From contig OX365952.1 of NCBI GenBank assembly GCA_947247005.1, forward strand, positions 29,328,222 through 29,392,221: DNA of 64,000 nt, read 5' to 3'. The notes below the pieces were generated by a model. It saw only the letters and a program-made list of their open reading frames with translations. It was not told the DNA's origin and did no database searches. Within the stretch, counting starts at the first letter, position 1. Every line of letters begins with the position of its first letter. The translations under genes and the position numbers were made by a program. Source of the DNA: Spisula solida. Taxonomy: Eukaryota > Mollusca > Bivalvia > Venerida > Mactridae. This document shows positions 1 to 11,231 of this stretch, one piece after another.

Positions 1-79
1 AATTGTGGTAAACGACCATTCCGTTAAGCGACCATTTTCAGACCTTCCCAATGGTGGTCGCTTAATACAAGTTAGACTG
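1..79. mobile_element. Right end of a TA-flanked pogo/Tigger-like element, cut by the window edge
   Basis: The segment ends in ..GTTAGACTG followed by TA (80-81). Read in reverse it begins CAGTCTAACTTGTATTAAGC, resembling the other CAGT-starting elements at 625 and 59977. Short direct and inverted copies of the 'aagcgaccat' motif occur inside. The left end is outside the window, so the family is inferred from one terminus only. Confidence 0.4.
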
Positions 80-87
80 TACTTTCA

Positions 88-410
88 ACTGGTTTGTCCA
101 TGAAAAGTAGCCACCTAAGAAACGGTTTGTGGGCGCGGACGGACGGAGGGCAGACTAACAAGAGATGTAAAACACATCTGGGGCCCAATGGCAGCCTAAC
201 AGTCTGAATTTGAGAAATGGTAAAGGTCACAGTGACCTTGACCTTTGACCTCAAAATCAATAGATTCAATCAATACATCTACGTGAAGTTTGAATATCTT
301 AGGGCAAAGTGTGCTTGAGTTATTGAACGGAAACCATTTTGTCTCTACCAACCAAACGACAAGTGCAAAGCAATATACCCCCCTCATCAAAGATGGGTGG
401 CATAACAAGT
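88..410. repeat. Pearl-like tandem-core element fragment (family with TGACCTTGACCTTTGACCTC core)
   Basis: An ACGG tetranucleotide run (about 137-148) is followed by one core unit containing GTGACCTTGACCTTTGACCT. The segment closes with a hairpin-like terminus at about 377-402 (tataCCCCCCTCATC, loop, GATGGGTGG). Core, tetranucleotide run and terminal C/G hairpin is the plan of bivalve pearl-type repeats. No coding potential is seen. Confidence 0.4.
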
Positions 411-624
411 CACTGAATAAATGTAAGTGTGACTAAAGTCTTCTTCTGGTTTAAAGCCATGAACCATTGAAACATTAAGATGTTTGGAACATTTTCAATA
501 TATTTGTCCCCTTAGCAACCACAATTTTTGTCATTATAAAAATATATTTTTCATGCATAATCTCCTCATTGACCTGAGATTTTTTCTTTACATTTATACC
601 ATTAGTACACTGCAGAACATACTA
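411..624. other. Unassigned AT-rich spacer
   Basis: No convincing exon, RNA gene or repeat boundary was seen. It presumably belongs to an intron of the C2orf42-like gene. Confidence 0.4.
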
Positions 625-1676
625 CAGTAAAACCTCGTTATTTCGAGGACCCATCGGGACAAGCCCAGTGCTCGAGTTAAGCCAGTTGCTCGAATTATCA
701 GAATCTATGATGAATTGTTGATTTGACTAAGTGTAACTGTGTTTTACAACGTACATGTTTGAAGCGTGTATTGTTGTTGAGACTACGAATATCGTCATTG
801 TTTATCAAGTCTACACGCATTTTGAAGCGTGCAGGCATTTGTCGAATGTTACCTTTGTTGGTGTTATCATGTACAATGTTCTAGTTGAGTGAAATTTCGA
901 CCATTAAATGATAAAATGTTCATTGTTTTGTGTTGTTCCTCCGAAAAGGTTAACATTTATTTCGGTGAATCGTAAGAGTTACACGCGACGTGAAAATTAC
1001 TTTACTAAAATAAATGTTGACGTTTCAAGTCTATAATCTCATAAATAAAACATCAATGTTTTAATTGAGTTGATATACGACCATAAAATGATATTAACAT
1101 CATCTGTTTGTGTTTGTTTTCTCTGAGTTGGTAAACGTAAACGTTTATTTCGGTGAATCGTAAGAGTTACACGTGGCGTGTACATTACTTTCACTAAAAT
1201 AGATGTTGACGTTTCAAATTCATCAATAAAAATATGGATCTTTACGTTTTCGTCATTTATTTCTCATTATTAACACCTCGTAATTAATTTGTATTATTCA
1301 ACATTTCCCTTTGATACCTTTAATATCGTAGACAATCAACCGATTTAAGTGTTGGGGGTTACGCTATTGTCATAAAATGTGATTATCACGATGTGTGAAA
1401 ATTACGGACCACAACAAGATTAAATCTGACAGTTTTTCGGAGGTGTGAAATTTCGCTCGGATGATTGCCTCGAGATAAGGTAATTAATTATCGTTGAAAA
1501 TTGTTGATTGGACCGACACCTGCGCTCGAATTAGACCGGATGCTCGCAATAACTTTACTCGAGTTAGTGGGATAAATTAATGTACAATATAGAGCAAATT
1601 CGTCGGGACTTTGAAATTTGCTCGAATTAGGCCGGTTGCTCGTATAATCGCTGCTCGTATTACCGAGGTTTTACTG
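625..1676. mobile_element. Non-autonomous pogo/Tigger-like DNA element, TA target-site duplication
   Basis: The left terminus CAGTAAAACCTCGTTATTTC (from 625) and the right terminus, read in reverse CAGTAAAACCTCGGTAATAC (ending 1676), are terminal inverted repeats. TA flanks both sides (623-624 and 1677-1678). The interior has a roughly 190-bp direct repeat: the 'tttatttcggtgaatcgtaa' block occurs near 956 and again near 1143. Many short 'gctcgaatta' motifs lie near both ends. No transposase ORF is present, so this is a MITE-like derivative. It lies downstream of the second C2orf42-like exon. Confidence 0.7.
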
Positions 1677-1774
1677 TACATGATGAATGGTGAAAATTAG
1701 CACGACAATACAACACTCCTAAATTGCAATACGGTTGTGTAAGGAATGTTTTAAAGCTATAGACAATCACTCAC

Positions 1775-3470
1775 ACTCAGTGGTAACAGTTGTAGCAGGA
1801 CTGCCAGAATTCAAATCTAAGTAGAAGGCAAACTCCTCCTGAAGTTTTTCATCACTAGCAAATGCACAAACACATGCATAGAAATGAACACATCTTTTGA
1901 ACATATCTTCTCCTGACTTGGGTGTAACCTAGAAAGTCAAATGTAATACTGTAATGCAACTCAAAGTAATTCATACATAAACTTAGATAATAAAAAGGAC
2001 CCATCCTCATACACCAGTGGTTAATTAAGTTCCTACTAAAGACTTCCCTGACTTAAAACCCACTGATTAAAGTGAAAATATAAATATTTCGTCAATATCT
2101 GGTGATTCCCACTATCATCCAATCAAATGCATGTTATGCTACCCCACAGGAAATTTTGTAAACAAACTTGAGAAAAAATGTAGTGTTATGGAAATTAAAT
2201 ATCGTGGCGTATGTACCAATTGATGCAGTACATCTTACAGAAAGTACAAGTGACTAGACAGTAACCTGAAATCTGTGATTGAAAGAAAGTGTGGACAAAT
2301 TGTATATACATGTATATCATATTACAAACTCTATGTTATACAAAATCTGACAATAAATAAAGTTTTGAAATATATTTGTCAGAGAGGCAGCTGCCATTTG
2401 GAACTGTTAATGCGAGTTACCTTAACTCTTTGCTATGGTAACTGAGGTAACTTGTTCTATCTCTATGGTAACTGACTATTTAATAAATTCAGAAAAAGCC
2501 AATACTCGACAAGTTTGTGACAACATTTTATGAAATCACACCATCTTGCGAAAAATTTCTGTTAAATATGAAAAAATCCACTGACATTTCTAGTTACCAG
2601 GTAACTGTACTGTATCTTTGGTAACATGGAGGTAACTTTGGCATTTCAATGGTAACAGTTATTTATGATAAAAGACCCTTCCATTTCTAGTTACCTGGTG
2701 AATTAAAATACCCTTTGCTCTAAAACGAAAACAGCTAGACCATTTTCTGAAAAATTTAGCTACAAACTAAGGCTAAGCCTTACCTTCTGTGATTTGCATG
2801 TACACTGGAATCTGTGTATCTGTGATTTACCCTTCACTGACTCAAAGAAAGCAAAATGCAAGAATCCTAATGGCTGTTTAGGGTTGGGTTTACATTTTAC
2901 AACCATGATATTCTTTGATACACGTTGTACAAGAGGTCCTGTTGTTTCAGTAGCCAGTAACCAAATAGCTTGTTTAATATCATTACTAACTTGTAATGAA
3001 TTTAATACAGAATTTTTTAAAGTTAGTGGCTGTGCTTCTGTGGTACATTCAATGGCAGCCTTTACATGCGGACATGTCTCTGGATCACCAAGTTGAGAGG
3101 ATCGAGAACAACTGTCAACATAACACCTTGCCGCTGATGCTAAAATTGATACATCAACAACCGGTGCTGGATTTCCATCAATATCTTGAACTAATGGCAA
3201 CTGTACAAATCCACGATAATCAGGCCCTCTGTCACGTAAACGAACAGAGAAAACCTGTACTGTAGAACCAGTCACAATCTTCACTGCTTCACAGCTGCTT
3301 GATTTCTTTTTTTCCTTTTCCTTAAACACCACATCACACTGTTTGTTTTTGCAGCTTATCCCCCGAGTACCATTGTATGTACCACATTTTGGACATTTTC
3401 GTACACCTCTTAATGTTGGCTTTCCTAAATCTTCAAATAAAGATTTCATCTTCTCTTGACTAGTTGCCAT
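1775..3470 (-). CDS. C2orf42: C2orf42 homologue, first two coding exons (3' part outside window)
   Basis: Exon A is 3470-2784 (229 codons) and exon B is 1928-1775 (51 codons plus one base). The start ATG (3468-3470) sits two bases after an acceptor (..atatttcag|G), so the open frame upstream of it is intron or 5'UTR. Exon A ends AAG|GTAAGG. Exon B opens at ..ctAG|GTTACACCC in matching phase 0 and ends at GAGT|GTGAGT. The product opens MATSQEKMKSLFEDLGKPTL, then has a zinc-ribbon-like CPKC (C26/C29) and C40/C45 cluster. The conserved strings GPDYRGFVQL, PLTLKNSVLN and TGPLVQRVSKNIMVVKCK follow. Exon B has RCVHFYACVCAFASDE. These match what I know of vertebrate C2orf42, a conserved protein of unknown function (human about 574 residues), so roughly the N-terminal half is here. 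Homology is confident; the function is unknown. Confidence 0.85.
1929..2783 (-). other. Intron of the C2orf42-like gene
   Basis: It lies between the two recognised exons. Short 'ggtaactg' and 'gttacctggt' motifs recur around 2417-2700, giving a weakly repetitive, self-complementary stretch. Nothing coding is seen. Confidence 0.6.
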
Positions 3471-3934
3471 CCTGAAATATATAAGGAAGATTAAACAAAA
3501 CACAAATACAGTGTACTCCTCAGTCTGTTGTTTTGACACCTACGTGTACAGATTTTATCAATAAAATAACACGTGCTATTGGTATTTTAGGAGAATTTTA
3601 AAAACCGTGCCATTACACATTCATGCAAGCATTATTAGTGGGAATGTAAAGAGCTCAAAAAATCCACTCGTAATTATGAGAAGAATTTGACTCTGGGAGA
3701 GTGGATTTTCTGCCAGTGCCAGTGCCGGTCCTGCAGGACTAGTGGAAACTAGAACTGCCACAGAGTGACAAATGATACCGAGTAACACCCACATAATGCT
3801 TTGTCACAGACGTATGGCAAAATACCTCCATAAAAACTTTCGCATGGTGGACAACAATTGTAGAGTTATTTTTTTATTCAACAATATATGATTTAAGTTA
3901 TCGTGCAGACAACATAAATTATGGTCATTTCTGA

Positions 3935-4330
3935 CCTTTGAACTCTTTAGTGTGACCTTGACCTTTGTGATCTTAAAAAATAACTGTGTTGTATGACACA
4001 TCGTTTGATAGGGGTGAACAATTGTGCCAGGTTATTTTAAAATCCCATAATAAATGACATAGTTACAGCCAGGAAAAGCCAAATTAAGACCATTTTTTAC
4101 CTTTGAACTCCAAGTGTGACCTTGACCTTTGAGATATTGACGTAATTATTTCGCAAGACATACCGTCCACTAATAGTGAACATTTGTGCAAAATTATTTT
4201 CATATCCCATAATAAATGACTTAGCTACAGGCTGGACAAGCTCAATTTTGGTTATTTTTACCTTTGAACTCAAAGTGTGACCTTGACCTTTGAGATATTG
4301 ACGTAATTGTTTCGCATGACACACTGTCTG
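3935..4330. repeat. Three-unit tandem repeat, about 161-166 bp period
   Basis: The block 'cctttgaactc..agtgtgaccttgacctttg' starts near 3935, 4101 and 4262. Between blocks there are shared 'cccataataaatgac' segments. The TGACCTTGACCTTTG string links it to the core at 230-250. It abuts the 5' edge of the decayed LINE. Confidence 0.6.
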
Positions 4331-4580
4331 TTACTGGCTAAAATGGAGCATCCAGATAAATATGGGCCTCTCCGTCATGAGAAGGGTTGTGCAACTCCCA
4401 GAAAGGGCTGTCACTACTGTGGAGCATTCAGGGGACTAGTTGAAGTTGATGTTCAGGAGTTGAATGTAAATACATTCACAGATTTACAAGTTGACAGTTC
4501 TGATGTTATTGTTAATTCGGAGTAAAGTTTTTCGTCGGATATTATTTCTGAGAACAGTGTCTCAGATGTTAACTTGGTCC

Positions 4581-4631
4581 CTAATGGAAACGACATCTTT
4601 CACCATTGGAGGAAGATGTCGTTTCCATTAG
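4581..4631. repeat. Perfect 19-bp-arm hairpin
   Basis: CTAATGGAAACGACATCTT at 4581-4599 is exactly complementary to 4613-4631, with a 13-base loop. It sits directly beside the 3' end of the SINE insertion in the LINE. Confidence 0.85.
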
Positions 4632-4634
4632 TCA

Positions 4635-5012
4635 TAATATATATACCAGATTTATATAGCGCCCTTTTCATGCGAACACAGTTACATCCTCTACCAGTAC
4701 AGATACAGCATGATCTGACCTGAGGGACAGACCGAGAGAAAGCCCCTGAAGGGAGAGAGAAACATTAGATACAGGCATGTCCGGCGCTGCAGAGGTGCGC
4801 CTAGCTCTTATTTCGAATAGACAGCCTGGTTCTTTAATGTGCCTGGTGTATAGCACCGATACACAGCTTCCTGGCACTTCCAGACCACACGGCCAGATAT
4901 AGCTGGAAATATTATAAATATTTCAGAAATGTCAAGTTCCTATGCCAGGGATTGAACCCACGACCTCTGGATTGACAGCCCAGTGCGTTACCACTGAGCT
5001 AAATCCGCTTAT
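4635..5012 (-). mobile_element. tRNA-derived SINE
   Basis: On the minus strand the 5' head (about 5010-4940) reads as a tRNA. It has an A-box-like TTTAGCTCAGTGGTAACGC and an anticodon arm CTGGG-CTGTCAA-TCCAG, giving GTC (Asp-like). The B box is GTGGGTTCAATCCC. The T-stem is imperfect, so it is not a functional tRNA. A roughly 290-bp body follows and ends in GGCGCTATATAAATCTGG with a short TA-rich tail, a typical SINE 3' end. It is inserted between the N-terminal and endonuclease parts of the LINE. Confidence 0.7.
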
Positions 5013-5725
5013 ATATGGTGATAATTCTGAATCAAATTTTTCAACAGACTTTTCTTCAGAATCCATTATTTTCAATAATAATACAAAGTTAAAGTTGAGT
5101 TTTTCAAACATTGATACATTGTCTAATAAGGTAGCTGAAATTGAGGCCTTCTTGGATGCGGATAGACCACATATTGTTGGAACTGTGTGAGGTATTTCCG
5201 AAAAATGCATGTGAAGAGGAAAGTATTTGTGACTTGAAGTTTGTTAACTATGATGCATATTATCCATCGGACAAAGGTGGTAGAGGTATTGTACTTTTGA
5301 TTCATAAATGTTTGAAGTCATTGAGGGTGAACATACTTGTGAACATACAATGTTACGTGTAGCTTCGCGGAGCATGTTTGGTGTGAAATGAAATTCAAGG
5401 GTAGTAGACTCTGTAGTGACTCTCTGCTAGTGGGAATGGTGTATAGAAGCCCTACTTCATCATTAGTGAATAATAAATGTGCTGATTGACTTGATAAATA
5501 CCTCATGTCGTTTGAACTATGATCATTTCATAATGATGGGAGATTTTAATTATAAGTATATCATTTGGTCACCTTTAGATAATAGATATCCAGTGGGGTC
5601 TCCGGGTGATGTGTTTTATTAATGTATATTGGACAATTATTTACACCAGCATGTTAAATCACCTACTCGATACAGGGAAGGGCAGGAAGCAAGTTGTTTA
5701 GATCTCATATTTACGAGGAATCACT

Positions 5726-6367
5726 AAGGACAAGGTTTGTTAATGGCTTAATTTGGCCCTGAGTTTTATCGAAAAATAAAAATGCATCTTCCTATAAATA
5801 TGTTCTATGTTTCTAATAGCCTAACACTGTCATTCAAAAATTTAAGCATACTTTTCCAAATTTCCCTCGTAATATTTCAACAATTCTACTTGAAATAGGT
5901 TTCGTTTATCAAAAAATGTCATATTGAGCCATTTTCACGGCTTTTCATGGCGTAAAACCTTCCCAAAAACCATGATGGCACTCTTGCGACACTTATATAC
6001 ACTTGACACTTGATTTTTTGTACATAATAAAGACTTGCAGAACACTGGTTATGTAAAAATATAAAAGTGTCGCCTGACTGCCATCATGGTTTTTCGGAAG
6101 GATTTACGTCATTAACAGTCGTGAAAATGGCCAAAAATTACATTTTAGGCTAAACATGACACATACGTCATATTCTTCGCAGTTTTGTCAACAAATTACA
6201 AGGGAAATTGGGGTATGAGTCATAATAATGACGTATGCTCATTTATTACACAGGAAATGTTAAATTATTTAATTATAGGACATATTTATATATTACATGT
6301 AAAACATGCATTTTTATATTTTGAAACATCACAGGGCTAAATTAAGCCATTAGTGAACCTTGTCCTT
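5726..6367. mobile_element. Foldback (palindromic) MITE inserted in the LINE
   Basis: AAGGACAAGGTTTGTTAATG at the left and its near-complement at the right end form TIRs of about 37 bp. The palindrome continues inward: 'ccttcccaaaaaccatgatg' near 5960 pairs with 'catcatggtttttcggaagg' near 6083. The whole 642 bp can therefore fold as one long hairpin with a short AT-rich centre. No ORF. The LINE endonuclease reading resumes on its right side. Confidence 0.75.
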
Positions 6368-7649
6368 TGTGAAGAGTCTGTATGCTATGATTCACCAATA
6401 GGTTAAAGTGATCACTGTATGATAAAGTGTGAAATTAACATTACTCTGCAGAATGATGTACATGTACCTGACAATATTAAGTTACAGTATTTTCAAGGTG
6501 ATTATGTTGGCATTCAGTTAATTGGGAGCTTGAGTTCAATGATAAGGAAGTCGAGGAGATGTGGAATATTCTCAAAACAAAGTTGAAAGAGGCATCGGAT
6601 CTTTTTACACCCAAAAAGTCATCTGTATCTAAAGTGTTTAAGATACCTCTGTGGATGGACAGGAAACTAAGTTAGCAGTTATAAGGAAGAATAGAGTTTA
6701 GAAGAAGTATGAGTATTCAAGGTCACAGGAAAGTGACCAAGTGTATGTGTTAAACTGTTAAAAACTCCAAAAGGGAATATGAAAGAAAAATTGCGAATGA
6801 TGCAAAGAACAATAGCAAGTGTTTCTGACAGTATGTAAATTCTAATGAAAGCCAAGAGACGTTATACTTATAGGACTATTATATAATACGTATAAAAACT
6901 GAAATAAAACAAACTTCCGTAATACCATGCCAGACAAAAAAGGGGATTATAATATAAATACATTGAATCAGTTGAATTTGAGAAAAATCTAGGAGTAACT
7001 TTCGACGACAGTCTGAAATTCAGTCAGCATATCTCAAATATTACGGGTAAAGCCCAGAGAACACTTGGACTAATTCACAGATCATTTGAGTATTTGGATA
7101 AGGAAATGTTTTTGACACTGTATACGGCCTTAATTCGTCCATTATTAGAATATGGATCTAGTGTGTGGTGCCCACATCTCAAAAAGGACATAAAGAAAAT
7201 TGAAAACATCCAAAGGAGGGCCACAAAGCTTGTGAAACCAATCTGTGAGTTAAGTTACTCAGATAAACTCAGGAGTTGGAATTAGTGTCGTTACAAAATC
7301 GAAGGGATCAAGCCGATATGATTCAGATATACAAGTCTATTCATGGTTTAGACAGACTTAAATGGAAAAATTTGTTTGATTTGGTGCCAGGCCACTCATA
7401 TGGACATCATCTATCATTCTTACCTAAGAAGAGAACACATAATCTGCGTCTTCACACCTTTAGTCAAAGAACATTTAATGTTTGGAACAATTTAAGTAGC
7501 AGGACTGTGTCTGCAAGTTCCGTGGATATTTTTAAATTGATGTTAAAATTCCGAGAATTGGAATGGAAAGAAATTCTTTCCATCCTGCTATTAGTGCGCA
7601 CTCTTGAAAAATTATATAGACAAAATGTAATTCTTTGTGAGAACTAATG

Positions 7650-8050
7650 AAACCACTACATAGAGGGGCCAGGATAGCGTAAAGCATTCCAACGCTTAAA
7701 TACAGACGCGATAGGGCTGATATGATCCAGTTATATAAATCAATCTATGGTCATGATGATCTCAAGGAGGTCACCACTTGAAACTTTTGAAACCAAAGTG
7801 TGTGAGTGTGTCTGCAACGTCTATAAACCAGTTCAAAACTCTACTAAACATTGAAAACATTAAACTGGAATCCGAAGAAGTTTAAACCAGTGTGTTAATG
7901 AAGCACTCACTTCGAAACGTTATTCAGAGAAAATTCATTCGAGGAGCCAAGATAGCTAAAGGCTTAGAAGACGACTCAAAGATCCAGGTGACGGCCCTAC
8001 ATCCAGGTATCTAGGAGAGATCACCGCATTCATATGCGAAATGCCCACCA
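7650..8050 (+). pseudogene. Small decayed LINE C-terminal remnants
   Basis: The stretch near 7690-7770 reads RRDRADMIQLYKSIYGHDDL-like, closely resembling the 3' coding end of the preceding LINE (RRDQADMIQIYKSIHGLDRL). A partial second copy of the 'gaggagccaagatagc' linker is at about 7940. No intact frame is present. Confidence 0.45.
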
Positions 8051-8493
8051 GCAATCTATTGGGTGAATGAACAATAATAGAAATGAAAAGAACATCGTTG
8101 TAGGGTCATACTACAGACCACCAAATGCAAGCATTAGTGCACTAGAGAAACTGAATGAATCTATATCTAAGGTTAAAGAACAGTGTAAGGAGAAGATCCT
8201 CATAATAGCGGGGGATTTCAACCTTCCACACTTGGATTGGAACACGTTAGCAGTAAAGTCGGGCTGCAGCCAAAACCACCAGCACCATGTGCATGTTAAA
8301 TATAAATGCCAAGAACATGCAAATGAACTCAACAAGACAAGATAACAATCTAGACCTCTTCTTCACATCTCACCCTAGTTTAGTGAAAAAATGTGACACA
8401 GCGCCAGGTATCTCTGATGATGACATGGTTATTAAGGATTCTGACAATAAACCGAAATATAACAAACCAAAAAGACGCAAAATCTTTTACAAA

Positions 8494-9198
8494 CTAGAAA
8501 TGTGTCCCATGACACATGTGCCCCTATTATAGCACATATCATTTACAATGGGGAAGGAGAGGAAATAGCGGTTTGACTTTGAGGTAACATCAATATTCAA
8601 TTTCTTAGCCTTGTGTCGTTGTGGACTATAATTCTAAGAAAAAATTTTATCAAAGGTCCATCATATAGTAAAAGTAACAAAGGGCAACAATTCTGGTAAA
8701 AATTGGCACAATAAAAATTCCATCCTATAAAGTCATCTATACATTGAGATTATTAATCTGTGAAAGTTTGAAGAAATTCTATCCAACAGAAGATTTTTCA
8801 CTATAGGGTATATAGTAAAGTAACAAAGAGCCATAACTCTGGTCAAAATTTACACAGCACAAATTCCATCCTTTACGATCATCTATACATTGAGGTTGTT
8901 CATCTGTGAAAGTTTGAAGAAATTCCACCCAGTAGTTTATAAGGAGTTCAACACACAAGATTTTTCACTATAGGGTATATAGTAAAAGTAACAAAGGGCC
9001 ATAACTCTGGTCAAAATTGACGCAGTTAAAATTCCTTCCTTTACGGTCATCTATACATTGAGGTTGTTTATCTGTGAAAGTTTGAAGAAATTCTACCCAG
9101 TAGTTTATGAGGAGTTCAACACACAAGATTTGTGTTACGTACGGACGGACAGCACCAATGCTATATGCCCCCACTTATAAATAAGTGTGGGGGCACAA
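8494..9198. mobile_element. Pearl-like tandem-core element (second family), inserted in LINE
   Basis: There are about three core units with a period near 157 bp. Each contains 'gtaacaaagggccataactc' and 'catctatacattgaggttg'. An ACGG run (acggacggacag, about 9140) precedes a terminal hairpin at 9164-9194 (TGCCCCCACTTAT / ATAAGTGTGGGGGCA). The opposite end carries GTGTCCCATGACACATGTG. LINE coding sequence (..KIFYK / KANWNNVSD) is continuous across its edges. Confidence 0.65.
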
Positions 9199-9578
9199 AA
9201 AGCAAATTGGAACAATGTCTCTGATTAAATGAACAATCTATCAGACGAAGTATGTAAATTAACATCTGTAGAAGATAGCTGGAACCTACTTAAATCTGGG
9301 ATAAACAACGCCCTTGACACGGAAGTGCCGTCCGAACTGTCATCCAATAAACACAACACAAGAAAGGAAGTCGAAAGGAAGACGACATGAACCAAGCAAC
9401 TACCGCCCGTCTCCCTGACAAGTGTATGTTGCAAAACTCTTGAGCATATAATCACATAATGGATCACCTCGAGCAACATAAAATTCTAACACCACTGCAA
9501 CATGGATTCCGAAGCGGACATTCCTGCAAAAGCAAACTAATTCTTACAATGGATGATATCATGAAAACATACAATAAC

Positions 9579-11231
9579 AAGAGGGCCCGCCCTAGGTCGC
9601 TCACCTGTCGAACTTGACCTAGATTTTGTAGAGATGATCATTGTGACCAAGTTTCATACAGATAAGGCCAATATTTTGACCTCTAGTGACTACATAAGGT
9701 TTTTATATGATTAGACTTAATGACCTAGTTTTTGACCCCAGATAAACCAATATCAAACTTGGCCTAGATTTTGTTGAGATGATCATTGTGACCAAGTTTC
9801 ATAAAGATAAGGTCGACATTGTGACCTCCAGTGACTACACAAGGTTTTTCTATGATTTAACCATGTGACCTAGTTTTTGACCCAAGATGACCCAATATCA
9901 AACTTGACCTAGATATTGTTAAGATGATCATTGTGACCAAGTTTCATACAGATTAGGCCAATATTGTGACCTCTAGTGACTACACAAAGTTTTTCTATTA
10001 TTTGACATTGTGACCTAGTTTTTGACCCCAGATGACCCAATATCAAACTTGACCTAGATTTTGTTGAGATGACCATTGTGACCAAGTTTCATAAAGATAA
10101 GGTCGACATTGTGACCTCCAGTGACTACACAAGGTTTTTCTATGATTTAACCATGTGACCTAGTTTTTGACCCAAGATGACCCAATATCAAACTTGACCT
10201 AGATATTGTTAAGATGATCATTGTGACCAAGTTTCATACAGATTAGGCCAATATTGTGACCTCTAGTGACTACACAAAGTTTTTCTATTATTTGACATTG
10301 TGACCTAGTTTTTGACCCCAGATGACCCAATATCAAACTTGACCTAGATTTTGTTGAGATGACCATTGTGACCAAGTTTCATAAAGATTGAGTCAAAATT
10401 GTGACATCTAGTGACTACACAAGGTTTTTCTATGATTTGACCTAGTGACCTAGTTTTTGACCCCAGATGACCCCATATCAAACTTGGCCTAGATTTTGTT
10501 GAGATGATCATTGTGACCAAGTTTCATAAAGATTAGACCAAAATTGTGACCTCTAGTGACTACACAAGGTTTTTCTATGATTTGACCTTGTGACCTAGTT
10601 TTTAACCCCTTATGACCCAATATCGAACTTGACCTAGATTTTGTCGAGATGATCATTGTAACAAAGTTTCATAAAGATTAAGTCAAAATTGTTACCTCTA
10701 GTGACTACACAAGGTTTTTCTATGATTTGACCTTGTGACCTAGTTTTTAATCCCAGATGACCCAATATCGAACTTGACCTAGATTTTGTTGAGATGATCA
10801 TTGTGACCAAGTTTCATAAAGATTAAGTCAAAATTGTGACCTCTAGTGACTACACAAGGTTTTTCTATGATTTGACCTTGTGACCTAGTTTTTGACCCCG
10901 GATGACCCAATATCGAACTTGACCTAGATTTTGTCGAGATGATCATTGTGACCAAGTTTCATAAAGATTAAGTCAAAATTGTGACCTCTAGTGACTACAC
11001 AAGGTTTTTCTATGATTTGACCTAGTGACCTAGTTTTTGACCCCGGATGACCCAATATCGAACTTGGCCTAGATTTTGTTGAGATGATCATTGTGACCAA
11101 GTTTCATAAAGATAAGGCTAAAATTGTGACCTCTAGTGTCTACACAAGCCAATTGTTGACGGACGGACGGACGACGGAAGAAGAGTGATCACAAAAGCTC
11201 ACTCTGTCACTTTGTGACAGGTGAGCTAAAA
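9579..11231 (-). mobile_element. Pearl-like 145-bp tandem-core element, copy A (about 10 units, minus orientation)
   Basis: The element runs from GAGGGCCCGCCCTAGGTCGC at the left to the hairpin end GTGACAGGTGAGCT at the right, after an ACGG run (about 11158-11173). The core period is 145 bp (for example 'tatcaaacttgacctagat' at 10041 and 10186). It splits the LINE RT domain. No coding capacity is seen, and host-factor mobilisation is inferred. Confidence 0.8.

Larger units (their letters stand above)
4340..7650 (+). pseudogene. Decayed non-LTR retrotransposon (Jockey/CR1-like), interrupted and internally deleted
   Basis: The 5' part has a short Cys-rich piece (GCHYCG, about 4410). The endonuclease domain starts near 5080 (KLSFSNIDTLSNKVAEIEAF) and continues with frameshifts through VGMVYRSPTS (about 5432), MMGDFNY (about 5534) and SCLDLIFTRN (about 5695). 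Linker sequence resumes at about 6370-6840. The catalytic reverse-transcriptase core is missing: sequence jumps near 6850-6950 to the post-RT region, with EKNLGVTFDD at about 6978, then LIRPLLEYGSSVWCPHLKKD and IENIQRRATKLV. The C-terminal tail (TFNVWNNLSSRTVS) ends near 7647. A SINE (about 4635-5012) and a foldback element (5726-6367) are inserted in it. Multiple stops and frameshifts make it non-functional. Confidence 0.8.

Noticed and set aside
4930..5012. Functional tRNA-Asp gene on the minus strand
   Set aside because: The T-stem is mismatched and one base short. A SINE body and tail follow directly, so it is a SINE head.
8968..11215. CRISPR-like array (regular repeats with spacers)
   Set aside because: The units are contiguous 145-157-bp tandem repeats with no unique spacers, in eukaryotic DNA.
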